Shown here: piece by piece, positions 8,554-15,733 of the stretch
Layout of the letters: every line of letters starts with the position of its first letter
Position numbering within the stretch: the stretch's first letter is position 1
Source: Actinomyces massiliensis 4401292
GTDB taxonomy: Bacteria; Actinomycetota; Actinomycetes; Actinomycetales; Actinomycetaceae
NCBI RefSeq assembly: GCF_000269805.1
Contig: NZ_JH711481.1
Span: forward strand, 845,785-909,784
Length of the DNA stretch: 64,000 nt
Direction: 5' to 3'
Position numbers and translations under genes: made by a program
The notes under the pieces: model-generated
The model's input: only the letters and a program-made list of their open reading frames with translations
The model's database searches: none
What the model was told of the DNA's origin: nothing

Positions 8554-8611
8554 GGCGGGGCGCGCCGCGCCCGAGGTGATCCGGAGCGGTCGGCGTCGGA
8601 TGGATCGCGAT

Positions 8612-9678
8612 GCCAGCGCGAGGTAGCTCGCGGCGACCAGGGCGAGCGCCAGCGCCACGTAGCGCACGGCCGTGCGTCCCACCGTTCCCGGCGCCGCCCG
8701 GAAGATGCGCCGGTTCATGAAGAAGTTGGCGGCGCCGCTGATCAGCCGTGCGCCCACCACGCTCGTCAGAAGGCTCCCGGTGAGCAGGTGCAGCACCACG
8801 ACCCCGATCCAGTCGATGACGAAGCTCGCCAGGGATGCCCCCGTGAAGCGCAGCAGCGGGGCGTAGATCCGCGCGGAGTCCTGCAGCGGGCGGAAGTGGG
8901 AGGAGGCGTTGCCGGGCTCGTAGACGGTCGCGATCTCGACCTCCTCGACCGTCATCCCCAGCTCGTGGGATCTCAGCAGGGTCGAGAGCTCGTACTCGTA
9001 CCGATCGCCGGGGACCTTCAGCAGCCAGTCCAGCTCGCCCGCCGGGTAGCCGCGCAGGCCGGTCTGGGTGTCGCGCAGCCGCCACCCCGTCGCTCCGCGG
9101 AACAGCAGTGCGGTGACGCTGTTGCCCAATCGGCTTCGCAGGGGCACCGAACCGGTGAAGGCTCGCACGCCCAGCGTCATGCGACCGGTCTCGTGGACCC
9201 GGCGGGCCACCGCGGCGATGTCGGCGGGTGTGTGCTGGCCGTCGGCGTCGGCGCACACGACGTCGGCGCCCGGCCACAGGCGGATCACCCGCGCCAGACC
9301 GGTGCGCAGGGCCCCGCCCTTGCCCGCATTGACCGGGTAGCCGGTGACCACCGCTCCGGCGGCGCGGGCCGCGGCGAAGACGCCCTCGTAGGCGGGGCCG
9401 GAGCCGTCGTCGACGACGAGCACCCGCGTCTCCGGAAGCGCGCGCCGCACGTCCCGCACCAGGCGGGTCAGGCGCATGTCCGGCTGGTAGGCGGGGATGA
9501 GGACGACGAGCGCGACGACGCCGTGTCTCGCCGCGGTCGCGCGTCGGGCGTCGCGATGAGGCTCCGCGGCCGGGAGGCGCGAGACGGCCGGGCCGTGGCC
9601 ACCGGCGGCGCCCTCGGTGCCGTCACCTCCCGCCTGAGCGCCGTCACCGCGTAGGGCCGGGCATTGCTGGTTTCGCAA
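8612..9678 (-). pseudogene. GT2 glycosyltransferase-GtrA fusion, 3'-truncated copy
   Basis: Compared with the intact paralogue at 21504-22676, this copy keeps the GT2 domain (VVLIPAYQPD, VVDDGSGPAYE, DVVCADADGQH) and most of the GtrA membrane domain (IDWIGVVVLHLLTGSLL, FFMNRRIFRAAPGTVGRTAVRY). Homology stops abruptly near 8612, after SYLALA; the last 30 or so residues of the GtrA domain are missing. The open frame then runs antisense through the response-regulator gene to a stop at 7489, which is not real coding. No ATG or GTG lies in frame between the GT2 domain and a TTG at 9678. It faces the response-regulator gene and appears to be a dying duplicate. Confidence 0.75.
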
Positions 9679-10425
9679 GAGCCGAAGGGGGCGGCCTCCC
9701 GCCGCCCCCGGTCCCGTGCGGCCGACGACCTGGTGATCGCGGGGCTGGTGCCGATGTCAACGGTGGACTGGCCCGACCATCTGACCGCGACGGTCTTCCT
9801 GCAGGGGTGCCCGTGGAACTGCTTCTACTGCCACAATCAGGCGCTCATCCCCACGCGCACGCCCGGGGCCGTCGCCTGGGAGGAGGTGCGCGCGCTGCTG
9901 AGGCGTCGCCGCGGGCTGCTCGACGGCGTCGTCTTCACCGGTGGTGAGGCGCTGCGCCAGGACGCGCTCGCCGATGCCGTGGCCGAGGTCGTCGAGGCCG
10001 GCTTCCGGGTCGGGCTTCACACCGCCGGCGCGTACCCGCGGCGTCTGCACGACCTGGTCGCATCCGGGCTCGTGGACTGGGTGGGGCTGGACATCAAGGC
10101 GCTGCCCGAGCACTACCAGGACGTGGTTGGGCGCCCCGGCGGCGCAAAGGCATGGGAGAGCCTGCGGGTGCTGCTGGAGGCGGAGGTCCCCTTCGAGGTG
10201 CGCACGACGGTCGTGCCCGGAGATGTGACCGCCGACGACGCCCTCGAGGTGGCCCGCAGGGTGCGCGAGGCTGGAGCGCGGGTGTACGCCCTGCAGCAGG
10301 CGCGCGGCAAGGGGACGACCGGTGACTTCGCGGTGACGGCCGCGGGGTGGGACGCCGAGTGCGAGCGCATGGCCGAGCGCATCCGGGTCCTCGATTGGGA
10401 GCGCTTCACCTACCGGGCGGCCTGA
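9664..10425 (+). CDS. Anaerobic ribonucleotide reductase activating protein (radical SAM), NrdG-like
   Basis: Up to 253 residues. The radical SAM cluster motif CxxxCxxC is seen in CPWNCFYCHNQ, followed by FTGGEAL (GGE SAM-binding motif), LHTAGAYPRRL and VGLDIKALPE. The family would install a glycyl radical on class III NrdD using SAM. The start is uncertain: TTG 9664 overlaps the start region of the divergent pseudogene, and GTG 9733 leaves almost no N-terminus before IAGLVPMSTVDW, where family members begin to align. No nrdD gene is nearby, so its partner must lie elsewhere. The 22-bp repeat array begins 15 bp after the stop. Confidence 0.82.
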   Translation: MLVSQEPKGAASRRPRSRAADDLVIAGLVPMSTVDWPDHLTATVFLQGCPWNCFYCHNQALIPTRTPGAVAWEEVRALLRRRRGLLDGVVFTGGEALRQDALADAVAEVVEAGFRVGLHTAGAYPRRLHDLVASGLVDWVGLDIKALPEHYQDVVGRPGGAKAWESLRVLLEAEVPFEVRTTVVPGDVTADDALEVARRVREAGARVYALQQARGKGTTGDFAVTAAGWDAECERMAERIRVLDWERFTYRAA

Positions 10426-10440
10426 CGTCGCTCCCGCGTC

Positions 10441-10494
10441 GAGATCGGTCGTACTCCGCGTCGAGATCGGTCCGGTTCCGGCTCGAGATCGGTT
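10441..10494 (+). repeat. 22-bp repeat array A (3 units)
   Basis: Cores GAGATCGGTC at 10441 and 10463 and GAGATCGGTT at 10485 are spaced exactly 22 bp apart. The 12-bp intervals are CG-rich (CGTACTCCGCGTC type and CCGGTTCCGGCTC type). The array lies between the NrdG-like gene and the first toxin-antitoxin promoter. Confidence 0.9.
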
Positions 10495-10498
10495 CATG

Positions 10499-10534
10499 GG
10501 CGGGCTGTTCGCTCGGAATGCCCGCCGCTACCCT
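10499..10534 (+). promoter_or_regulatory. Leaderless promoter and inverted repeat of toxin-antitoxin module 1
   Basis: GGCGGGC (10499-10505) and GCCCGCC (10520-10526) form a 7-bp inverted repeat just before a -10-like TACCCT (10529-10534). The antitoxin ATG follows 6 bp later, implying a leaderless mRNA. The repeat is a candidate antitoxin operator. Confidence 0.45.
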
Positions 10535-10540
10535 GATGTC

Positions 10541-10852
10541 ATGAATGCGATGAGCATGCCCGCGGCCCCGGCTCCCAGAAGCGTGGGTCTGCGCGAGGTC
10601 GGTCAGCGAGCCGGGGAGATCTACCGCGAGGTGGAGTCCTCCGGCGTGCCCGTGACGGTGACCGACGACGGCCGTCCCATCGCCCAGATCGTCCCGATCC
10701 GGCGCGAGGAGTCCTGGTACGAGCGCATGGTCCGCCAGGGCCAGGTCCGACCCGCCAAGCATCCTTTCCGGTTGCCGGCGGAGCGCTATGCCCTCTCCGA
10801 AGAAACTGACCTCGACGATTTCCTTTTCAGCGAGCGTTTGGAAGACCGGTGA
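10541..10852 (+). CDS. Phd/YefM-type antitoxin (module 1)
   Basis: 103 residues. The N-terminal DNA-binding part reads SVGLREVGQRAGEIYREVESSGVPVTVTDDGRPIAQIVP, the standard Phd/YefM fold with the conserved VTxxGRPIAxI strand pair. The acidic C-terminus (EETDLDDFLFSERLEDR) would wrap the toxin. ATG 10541 was chosen because a -10 box sits directly upstream. The stop overlaps the toxin start by 4 nt (GTGA). It probably represses its own promoter together with the toxin. A related antitoxin lies 1.1 kb downstream. Confidence 0.88.
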   Translation: MNAMSMPAAPAPRSVGLREVGQRAGEIYREVESSGVPVTVTDDGRPIAQIVPIRREESWYERMVRQGQVRPAKHPFRLPAERYALSEETDLDDFLFSERLEDR

Positions 10853-11250
10853 TCTACGTCGATACGTCAGCAGCGTTACTGGTTCTTCTTGGTCAGGAGG
10901 GCGCTGCCTCGGCCCAGGCTTTTCTTCATAGGTTGGCGTCTCGAGAACGAGTGACGTCCTCCGTCTTGCTGCAGATAGAGATGATGAGGGCTCTCCATCG
11001 GGAAAGGCTATCGCTGACCATCGCTCAGGAACTCCTCGACGGCGTGGAACTGATGCCCATCAACGACGACGTGGTCGAGCGCGCCTGTGCCATGACCGAG
11101 GAGTTGAAGTCCTTGGACGCCATTCACCTGGCCACTGCGCTGCTTCTCGATGACCCGCGCGATCCGGTCACCGTCTTCACCCACGATGTCCGTCTGGCGG
11201 ATGCCGCCCGCTCCCACGGTCTCGCCGTCTTCGACCCGCTTGCAGCCTGA
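10849..11250 (+). CDS. VapC-type PIN-domain toxin (module 1)
   Basis: 133 residues from GTG 10849. PIN-domain acidic residues are in place: Asp in MIYVDTSAA, Glu in LLQIEMMR, Asp in KSLDAIHLATAL and Asp in FTHDVRLADAA. VapC toxins are ribonucleases that cut tRNA or rRNA; the target of this one is unknown. It is coupled to the antitoxin gene by a GTGA overlap. It faces the PEBP gene across a 50-bp gap. Confidence 0.9.
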   Translation: MIYVDTSAALLVLLGQEGAASAQAFLHRLASRERVTSSVLLQIEMMRALHRERLSLTIAQELLDGVELMPINDDVVERACAMTEELKSLDAIHLATALLLDDPRDPVTVFTHDVRLADAARSHGLAVFDPLAA

Positions 11251-11300
11251 GGGCGGTGTACGGCTCGCCCCGGCTCGATGACCAGGCGGCGGTCCCCGCT

Positions 11301-11876
11301 CTACTCGAAGACGCCCTCCAGGACGCCCCATTGGAGGATGTGCCCGGCTGCGCTCCGCCAGAAGCGGCGCGTGCCGGCCCGGGCCGGACAGCTCAGCGGC
11401 GCGTCGAGCGCCAGAACGAGGAAGGAGTAGCGGTGGCTGGTTCCGCGCGGCGGCTTGGGGCCACGGTAGCGGTGCAGTCCGTAGCCCCGGCCCTGGACGG
11501 CTCCGTCCCGGGTGATGCGCCCGCGCGGCAGCCCGGCCTCGATGACCGACTGGGCAGGCAGGTTCCAGATGAGCCAGTGCGTCATCGAGCCCAGCAGCGG
11601 GTGCGTCTCATCGGTGAGGACCACCGCCAGCCGCGCGACGTCATCGGTCAGCCCATTGATGCGCAGCTCGGGGGAGACGTCGTCGCCGCGCCCCGTGTGC
11701 GTGAGGAGGAAGCGCTCGTCCTCGGCGATCCCGGGGGAGGTCACGCGCAAGTGCGGTGAGCCGTTCATGCGCAGCCTCCACGACGGGGTGCGGTTCTGGC
11801 TTCTCGGTATCTTCGGCATGCTCGGCATCTTCGGTCTCCCCGCAGCTGCTGGCGTGTGATCTCCAATGATGTCCAT
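11301..11876 (-). CDS. YbhB/YbcL-type phosphatidylethanolamine-binding protein (PEBP)
   Basis: 191 residues from ATG 11876; a later ATG in the MPSMPKIPRS segment is also possible. Core PEBP motifs are visible: DDVSPELRI, THWLIWNLP, GYGLHRYRGPKPPRGTSHRYSFLVLAL and a C-terminal ILQWGVLEGVFE. There is no signal peptide, so it is likely cytoplasmic. Bacterial PEBP proteins have no settled role. An imperfect repeat in DNA and protein (PKMPSMPKIP) lies near the N-terminus. The gene sits between two toxin-antitoxin modules and is convergent with the first toxin gene. Confidence 0.85.
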   Translation of the reverse strand: MDIIGDHTPAAAGRPKMPSMPKIPRSQNRTPSWRLRMNGSPHLRVTSPGIAEDERFLLTHTGRGDDVSPELRINGLTDDVARLAVVLTDETHPLLGSMTHWLIWNLPAQSVIEAGLPRGRITRDGAVQGRGYGLHRYRGPKPPRGTSHRYSFLVLALDAPLSCPARAGTRRFWRSAAGHILQWGVLEGVFE

Positions 11877-11990
11877 GGTAGGTCGGCGGAGTGCGCAGCG
11901 TGAGCGGGCGCAGTGGCCGGGTGCGGGTCCGAGGGCGAGGCGGGCGAGGCGGAGATGTAGAACAAGTAGGACGGGGTGTATCCTCATGAC

Positions 11991-12356
11991 ATGAGCGCCG
12001 AGGTCGCACCCGAGTCAGGTTCATCATTATCTCTAGAAGCGCCATCCGCTTCTCCGGCACCATTGCGGACCGTCAGCCTTCGGGAGCTCAACCAGTACTC
12101 CGGCAGGATCGTCCACGGTGTCGAGGAGAATCGTCAGGCCGTGACCGTTACCGATCGTGGGCGCCCTATTGTGCGCATTGTTCCTATCGATCCCGAGGAG
12201 CGCCCGTACGAGCGTCTGGTGCGCGAGGGGAAAGTGCGTCCCGCGAAGAGGAGGCGTCATATTCCTGTGGTTGCCGGATCTCTTCCCAAGGGCATGACAC
12301 TTCAGCAGCTCCTCGATGAGGATCGGGAAGAGATCGATCTCGATGTTCTACGTTGA
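11991..12356 (+). CDS. Phd/YefM-type antitoxin (module 2)
   Basis: 121 residues from ATG 11991. A 25-residue Ser/Ala/Pro-rich lead precedes the Phd fold (TVSLRELNQYSGRIVHGVEENRQAVTVTDRGRPIVRIVPID). The C-terminal part (GMTLQQLLDEDREEIDL) is the acidic toxin-binding tail. A -10-like TATCCT ends 7 nt before the ATG, so the message may be leaderless, as in module 1. It shares ERPYERLVREGKVRPAK with the module-1 antitoxin (ESWYERMVRQGQVRPAK), so the two are paralogues. The toxin gene overlaps its 3' end by 14 bp. Base composition is less GC-rich than the neighbours. Confidence 0.88.
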   Translation: MSAEVAPESGSSLSLEAPSASPAPLRTVSLRELNQYSGRIVHGVEENRQAVTVTDRGRPIVRIVPIDPEERPYERLVREGKVRPAKRRRHIPVVAGSLPKGMTLQQLLDEDREEIDLDVLR

Positions 12357-12750
12357 CACATCCGTGCTCGCATTACCTCTTCTGAATCAGGAAGGAGGTG
12401 ATGCGGTCGAGCGTTTTCTGATCGAGGAGATCTCGGAATCCGAATTGGTGTCTTCTGTCCTTTTGGAAGTAGAACTGATCCGCGTCGCCAAGCGCAGCAT
12501 CACGCCATCGGATACTGCGCAGAGCGCCCGTACGCTTCTCGATGAAATCCATCTTATTGATATCGACCACGAGGTTGTGGAGAACGCCTGCGGACTTACT
12601 GATTCTCTTAAGTCCCTTGATGCCATTCATCTGGGAACGGCTCTCATGCTCCATTGTGAGCGGGATCCTGTCGTCATGCTGACCCATGACGATCAGCTCG
12701 CCGTGACCGCCCGCCGTCTCGGCGTTGAGGTAGTCGATCCCGCGGCGTGA
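12343..12750 (+). CDS. VapC-type PIN-domain toxin (module 2)
   Basis: 135 residues from ATG 12343. Motifs parallel module 1: FYVDTSVLALPLLNQEG, SSVLLEVELIRVA, SLKSLDAIHLGTALML and MLTHDDQLAVTARRLGVEVVDPAA. All four PIN carboxylates are present. Codon use is more AT-rich than in module 1, suggesting separate acquisition or older divergence rather than a recent copy. It overlaps the antitoxin gene by 14 bp. A GC-rich hairpin lies 72 bp downstream. Confidence 0.9.
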   Translation: MFYVDTSVLALPLLNQEGGDAVERFLIEEISESELVSSVLLEVELIRVAKRSITPSDTAQSARTLLDEIHLIDIDHEVVENACGLTDSLKSLDAIHLGTALMLHCERDPVVMLTHDDQLAVTARRLGVEVVDPAA

Positions 12751-12822
12751 GGTTCGGCTCCGGCCGTGCCCGATGTCCGCCGTCAAGGCGAGTGCGGGCC
12801 GTGATCCCGGATCCCGGTAGGC

Positions 12823-12858
12823 GCGGGACGATCGGTGGCCCACTCCCGATCGTCCCGC
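12823..12858. terminator. 13-bp-arm hairpin between TA module 2 and the Lnt-like gene
   Basis: GCGGGACGATCGG (12823-12835) pairs perfectly with CCGATCGTCCCGC (12846-12858) across a 10-nt loop. There is no T tract, so a terminator is likely but not certain; a regulatory palindrome is possible. Confidence 0.5.
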
Positions 12859-12923
12859 AAGGTATGCTGTTCAGCGCACCTGCACGACGGTCGAGCATTA
12901 GGGTTGTAGGCATGGGGAGGAAA

Positions 12924-14210
12924 ATGGGGAAGAAAAGGGTGTTGGTCTGCTATGCGCTGGCTCTGATGGCCGGCGCGATTCTGGCTCTGGGTGCGTTCAT
13001 GCCGGTGTGGTGGCTGCAGTTGGGGTCGCTGTTGGCCTTCTGGCCGGTTTTCGTGGTGCTGCGGATGGTGCCGGTGAAGCATGCTTATTCGGCTGGACTG
13101 GTGTTCGCATGCGCCTGGCTCATACCGACGACGTATTGGTACTACGCGTTCATGCCGCCGTGGCTGGCGTTCGCTGCGAGTTTCGGTTTCGCGGCTCTGC
13201 TGGCGAATATATTCTGGGTGGTGTTGCTGCGTCAGCGGTGGGGCATGCGGGTGGTTGCCCCACTTTTCATGTTGGTGTGGTGCGGCTGGTTGTGGGCGCG
13301 ATTGCATATGCCGGTGACTGAGGATTGGTGGCTTCCCTATTCCGGGTACAGCCTGTGGCGCAATAGTGCCCTGATCTGGCTCGGCGGCTTCGGCGGGGAA
13401 GCCGTTGTCGAAGCGGTGATAGTGGCGGTCGGCATCGTGCTCGCCTGGGTGTGGGCGCGGCGCGGCTGGCGGGCGAGCACCGCGTTGGCGGTGGCGATCA
13501 TAGCTGCGACGGTGGGCGGTCATTTCCTGGTGCGGCAGTTGCCCGCGCACTCGGCGTCACCGGCGATCGCCGTGCAGATGATGACCCGCGGCGGCATCAA
13601 TCAGCCGGCCACCGAGAATGATGTCGATGATCTTATCGAGGCGACCGATCAAGCCCTGCAAGAACGCGATACATCGCAGGGCGCGATCACGGTGGTGTGG
13701 CCGGAGAACTCCATTCCCACGGCGAGTGAGAGTCGACTGGAAAAATTCGCCGCGGAGCATCGCGTCCGGTTGGTGTATCACACGAATAAGCGGCAGGGCG
13801 ACGGCGATTACAAGCAGGCCGTCATTCTCGATCAGGACGGCCGGCGAATCCTGACCAATTACAAGGCTCATATTGCTCCAGCTGAGGACGGTACCGACTG
13901 GTACACGGATCAACATGCCGTCAGTGACGGGCAGGTGGTCACCGCTTACGTGTGCTATGACATGCATTATCCGGATATTGTTAAGCGTCTGCGCGGAGCC
14001 GATTCCGCTTACGCGACGCTCGACGATGCTACATATGGTTATCTGCAAAAGCAGTTCCATGCTGCCGATATCAGCCTGCATGCGGCCCAGGCCGGCGTGC
14101 CGGTGACCGTGGCGAGCACCAACGGCCCGACAATCGCCGTCGACAGCCGTGGCGTGGTGCGCCAGCAGATGACGGGAAGCGGTCCGGCCGTCCTGGTGGT
14201 CGATCGTTAA
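12924..14210 (+). CDS. Lnt-like membrane protein with nitrilase (CN-hydrolase) domain
   Basis: 428 residues from ATG 12924 (GGAGG 4 nt upstream); ATG 12912 is an alternative. Five or six membrane helices occupy residues 5-200, followed by a nitrilase-fold domain. The catalytic triad is visible: Glu in VVWPENSIPT (about 260), Lys in TNYKAHIAP (about 313) and Cys in AYVCYDMHYPD (about 344). This is the architecture of apolipoprotein N-acyltransferase, which adds the third acyl chain to lipoproteins, but it is shorter than the usual 500 residues and diverged, so another acyl-transfer or amidase role is possible. Codon use is visibly less GC-biased than its neighbours, hinting at transfer. Confidence 0.7.
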   Translation: MGKKRVLVCYALALMAGAILALGAFMPVWWLQLGSLLAFWPVFVVLRMVPVKHAYSAGLVFACAWLIPTTYWYYAFMPPWLAFAASFGFAALLANIFWVVLLRQRWGMRVVAPLFMLVWCGWLWARLHMPVTEDWWLPYSGYSLWRNSALIWLGGFGGEAVVEAVIVAVGIVLAWVWARRGWRASTALAVAIIAATVGGHFLVRQLPAHSASPAIAVQMMTRGGINQPATENDVDDLIEATDQALQERDTSQGAITVVWPENSIPTASESRLEKFAAEHRVRLVYHTNKRQGDGDYKQAVILDQDGRRILTNYKAHIAPAEDGTDWYTDQHAVSDGQVVTAYVCYDMHYPDIVKRLRGADSAYATLDDATYGYLQKQFHAADISLHAAQAGVPVTVASTNGPTIAVDSRGVVRQQMTGSGPAVLVVDR

Positions 14211-14263
14211 ACGACGTCTGCGGGGCGTCTTGGAATCACAGGCCGGGCCTGCCCCTGGGGCCG

Positions 14264-14317
14264 GACCGATCTCGAGCCGGAAGCGGACCGATCTCGCGAC
14301 GGAGTTCGACCGATCTC
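14264..14317 (-). repeat. 22-bp repeat array B (3 units)
   Basis: Cores GACCGATCTC (complement of GAGATCGGTC) at 14264, 14286 and 14308 are spaced exactly 22 bp. The array lies between two plus-strand genes but in reverse orientation, one of the exceptions to the usual 3'-sense placement. Confidence 0.9.
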
Positions 14318-14386
14318 GGCGAAGGGCGACGCCCTCGTAAGAGAACTCCGCAAGAATCGTCGGTTGGCGGTGGGCATGATGAGCTC

Positions 14387-14824
14387 ATGCGAGAAGTCAT
14401 TGAGTCTTTCGAGGTCGTCGGCTTGCCGCTGCGGACCTCCAACCGCGAAGCGGCCCGCACAATCCCGGCCCATTGGGAAGCGGCCGCAGCAGCTGGGCTG
14501 GTCGGCGTGCCCGGCACCGAGGCCTACGCCGTCTACACCGACTACGAGACGCCTTTCGACGTCGTGAGTAGCGCTTACACCCTCATCATCGGCCGGCGCG
14601 GTGAGGCGATCGGCCCCGGGCGCGACGATCTGGTGGTTGCGAGAATCCCGGCGTCCGCTCGGGACGTCGTCGTCGTGAGCGATTCCCGACCCGAGAGCAT
14701 CGTCGAGGCTTGGGCGGGCATCTGGGCGCGCCAGGATTTGCCTCGCGACTACCGTGCCGACTACGAGTGCTACGCCCCCGACGGCAGCGTCCGCCTGTCC
14801 GTGGGAGTCCTCCCCGCCGCATGA
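14387..14824 (+). CDS. GyrI-like / effector-binding domain protein
   Basis: 145 residues. The pattern (a VVGLPLRTSN start, HWEAAAAAGL, AYAVYTDYETPFDVVSSAYTLIIG, then SIVEAWAGIWARQDL and RADYECYAPDGSVRLSVGVLP) matches stand-alone GyrI-like small-molecule-binding domains. Such domains bind hydrophobic effectors and are often the sensor part of AraC or MerR regulators. Its stop overlaps the start of the next gene (ATGA), which encodes an AraC-GyrI protein, so the pair is co-translated and probably works together. Confidence 0.8.
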   Translation: MREVIESFEVVGLPLRTSNREAARTIPAHWEAAAAAGLVGVPGTEAYAVYTDYETPFDVVSSAYTLIIGRRGEAIGPGRDDLVVARIPASARDVVVVSDSRPESIVEAWAGIWARQDLPRDYRADYECYAPDGSVRLSVGVLPAA

Positions 14825-15666
14825 GGGCCGAGCAGTACCAGCGCCAGCTTGATGCGGTCACCGACTACATTTACGCCCACCTCGACGACGACCTCAGCCT
14901 CGACCGTCTTGCGGACGTCTCCGGATTCTCGCCCTACCACTGGCATCGCATCTACCGGGCTGTGCGGGGTGAGACCGCCGCTCAGACTGTGCGCCGCCTC
15001 CGTCTGGAGCGCGCGGCCACCATGCTCGCCCAGAACGCCTGGCCTCTGGAGCGGATCGCCCGACGCGCCGGCTTCACCTCCGCGGACGCCTTCAGCCGGG
15101 CCTTCCAGCGCGCCTATGACCGGACTCCGGGGCGCTTTCGCAGCGACCGGGCCGGTGGACCGAACGGAACCGGCGGCTTTCGGCGCTCCGCCGTAATACC
15201 CGACGTCGAGAGCCCGACTCCCCACCCGGTGCGGGTCGAGGAGCGCCCCGAGTGCCGGCTCGCGGTGGCTGAGCATCGGGGCTCCTACATGGGCATCGGC
15301 CGGGCTTTCGCCCGCGTCGTCGACCGCATGGGATTGCGGAAACCCATGGTGGCGATCTACGAGGACGATCCCGACGCCGTGCCCGAGGCCGCACTGCGCG
15401 CGGTGGCGGGCGCCGTCGTCGGCCCGGAGGCGGAGGTGCCCGAGGACCTGGAGACCCGGGTCGTGCCCGCCGGACGCTACGCCGTCATGCGATACACCGG
15501 GCCGTATGCGTCCATGCACGCCGCCTACCTGTGGCTCTACGGTCAGTGGCTGCCCGCCTCCGGTTGGGAGCCTCGGGATCATCCAGTGATCGAGGAGTAC
15601 CTCACTGATCCCGCCACGACGCCGCCCGCCCAGGCGGTCACCGATATCCTCCTGCCGCTGCGCTGA
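14821..15666 (+). CDS. AraC-family regulator with C-terminal GyrI-like effector domain
   Basis: 281 residues from ATG 14821, coupled to the preceding gene. An N-terminal AraC DNA-binding domain (about 1-105) has two HTH motifs: DLSLDRLADVSGFSPYHWHRIYR and WPLERIARRAGFTSADAFSRAFQRAYDRTPG. A short linker leads to a GyrI-like domain (about 130-280) with RPECRLAVAEHRGSYMGIG and AGRYAVMRYTGPYASM. This is the Rob/SbmC architecture, in which ligand binding to the C-terminal part activates genes, often for drug or stress response. No obvious target gene lies beside it. Confidence 0.88.
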   Translation: MRAEQYQRQLDAVTDYIYAHLDDDLSLDRLADVSGFSPYHWHRIYRAVRGETAAQTVRRLRLERAATMLAQNAWPLERIARRAGFTSADAFSRAFQRAYDRTPGRFRSDRAGGPNGTGGFRRSAVIPDVESPTPHPVRVEERPECRLAVAEHRGSYMGIGRAFARVVDRMGLRKPMVAIYEDDPDAVPEAALRAVAGAVVGPEAEVPEDLETRVVPAGRYAVMRYTGPYASMHAAYLWLYGQWLPASGWEPRDHPVIEEYLTDPATTPPAQAVTDILLPLR

Positions 15667-15683
15667 CTCTCGACGCGGACTAC

Positions 15684-15715
15684 GACCGATCTCGACGCGG
15701 AGATCGACCGATCTC
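15684..15715 (-). repeat. 22-bp repeat array C (2 units plus a degenerate one)
   Basis: Cores GACCGATCTC at 15684 and 15706. A degenerate third copy 22 bp upstream merges with the stop codon of the AraC gene. It lies between convergent genes, in sense 3' position to the minus-strand lipoprotein gene. Confidence 0.85.
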
Positions 15716-15733
15716 GACGAGGGGGCTCGATTC

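Noticed and set aside
7489-8611. C-terminal extension of the truncated GT2-GtrA frame through the response regulator
   Set aside because: It is antisense to a clear response-regulator gene and has no homology to the intact GT2-GtrA C-terminus.
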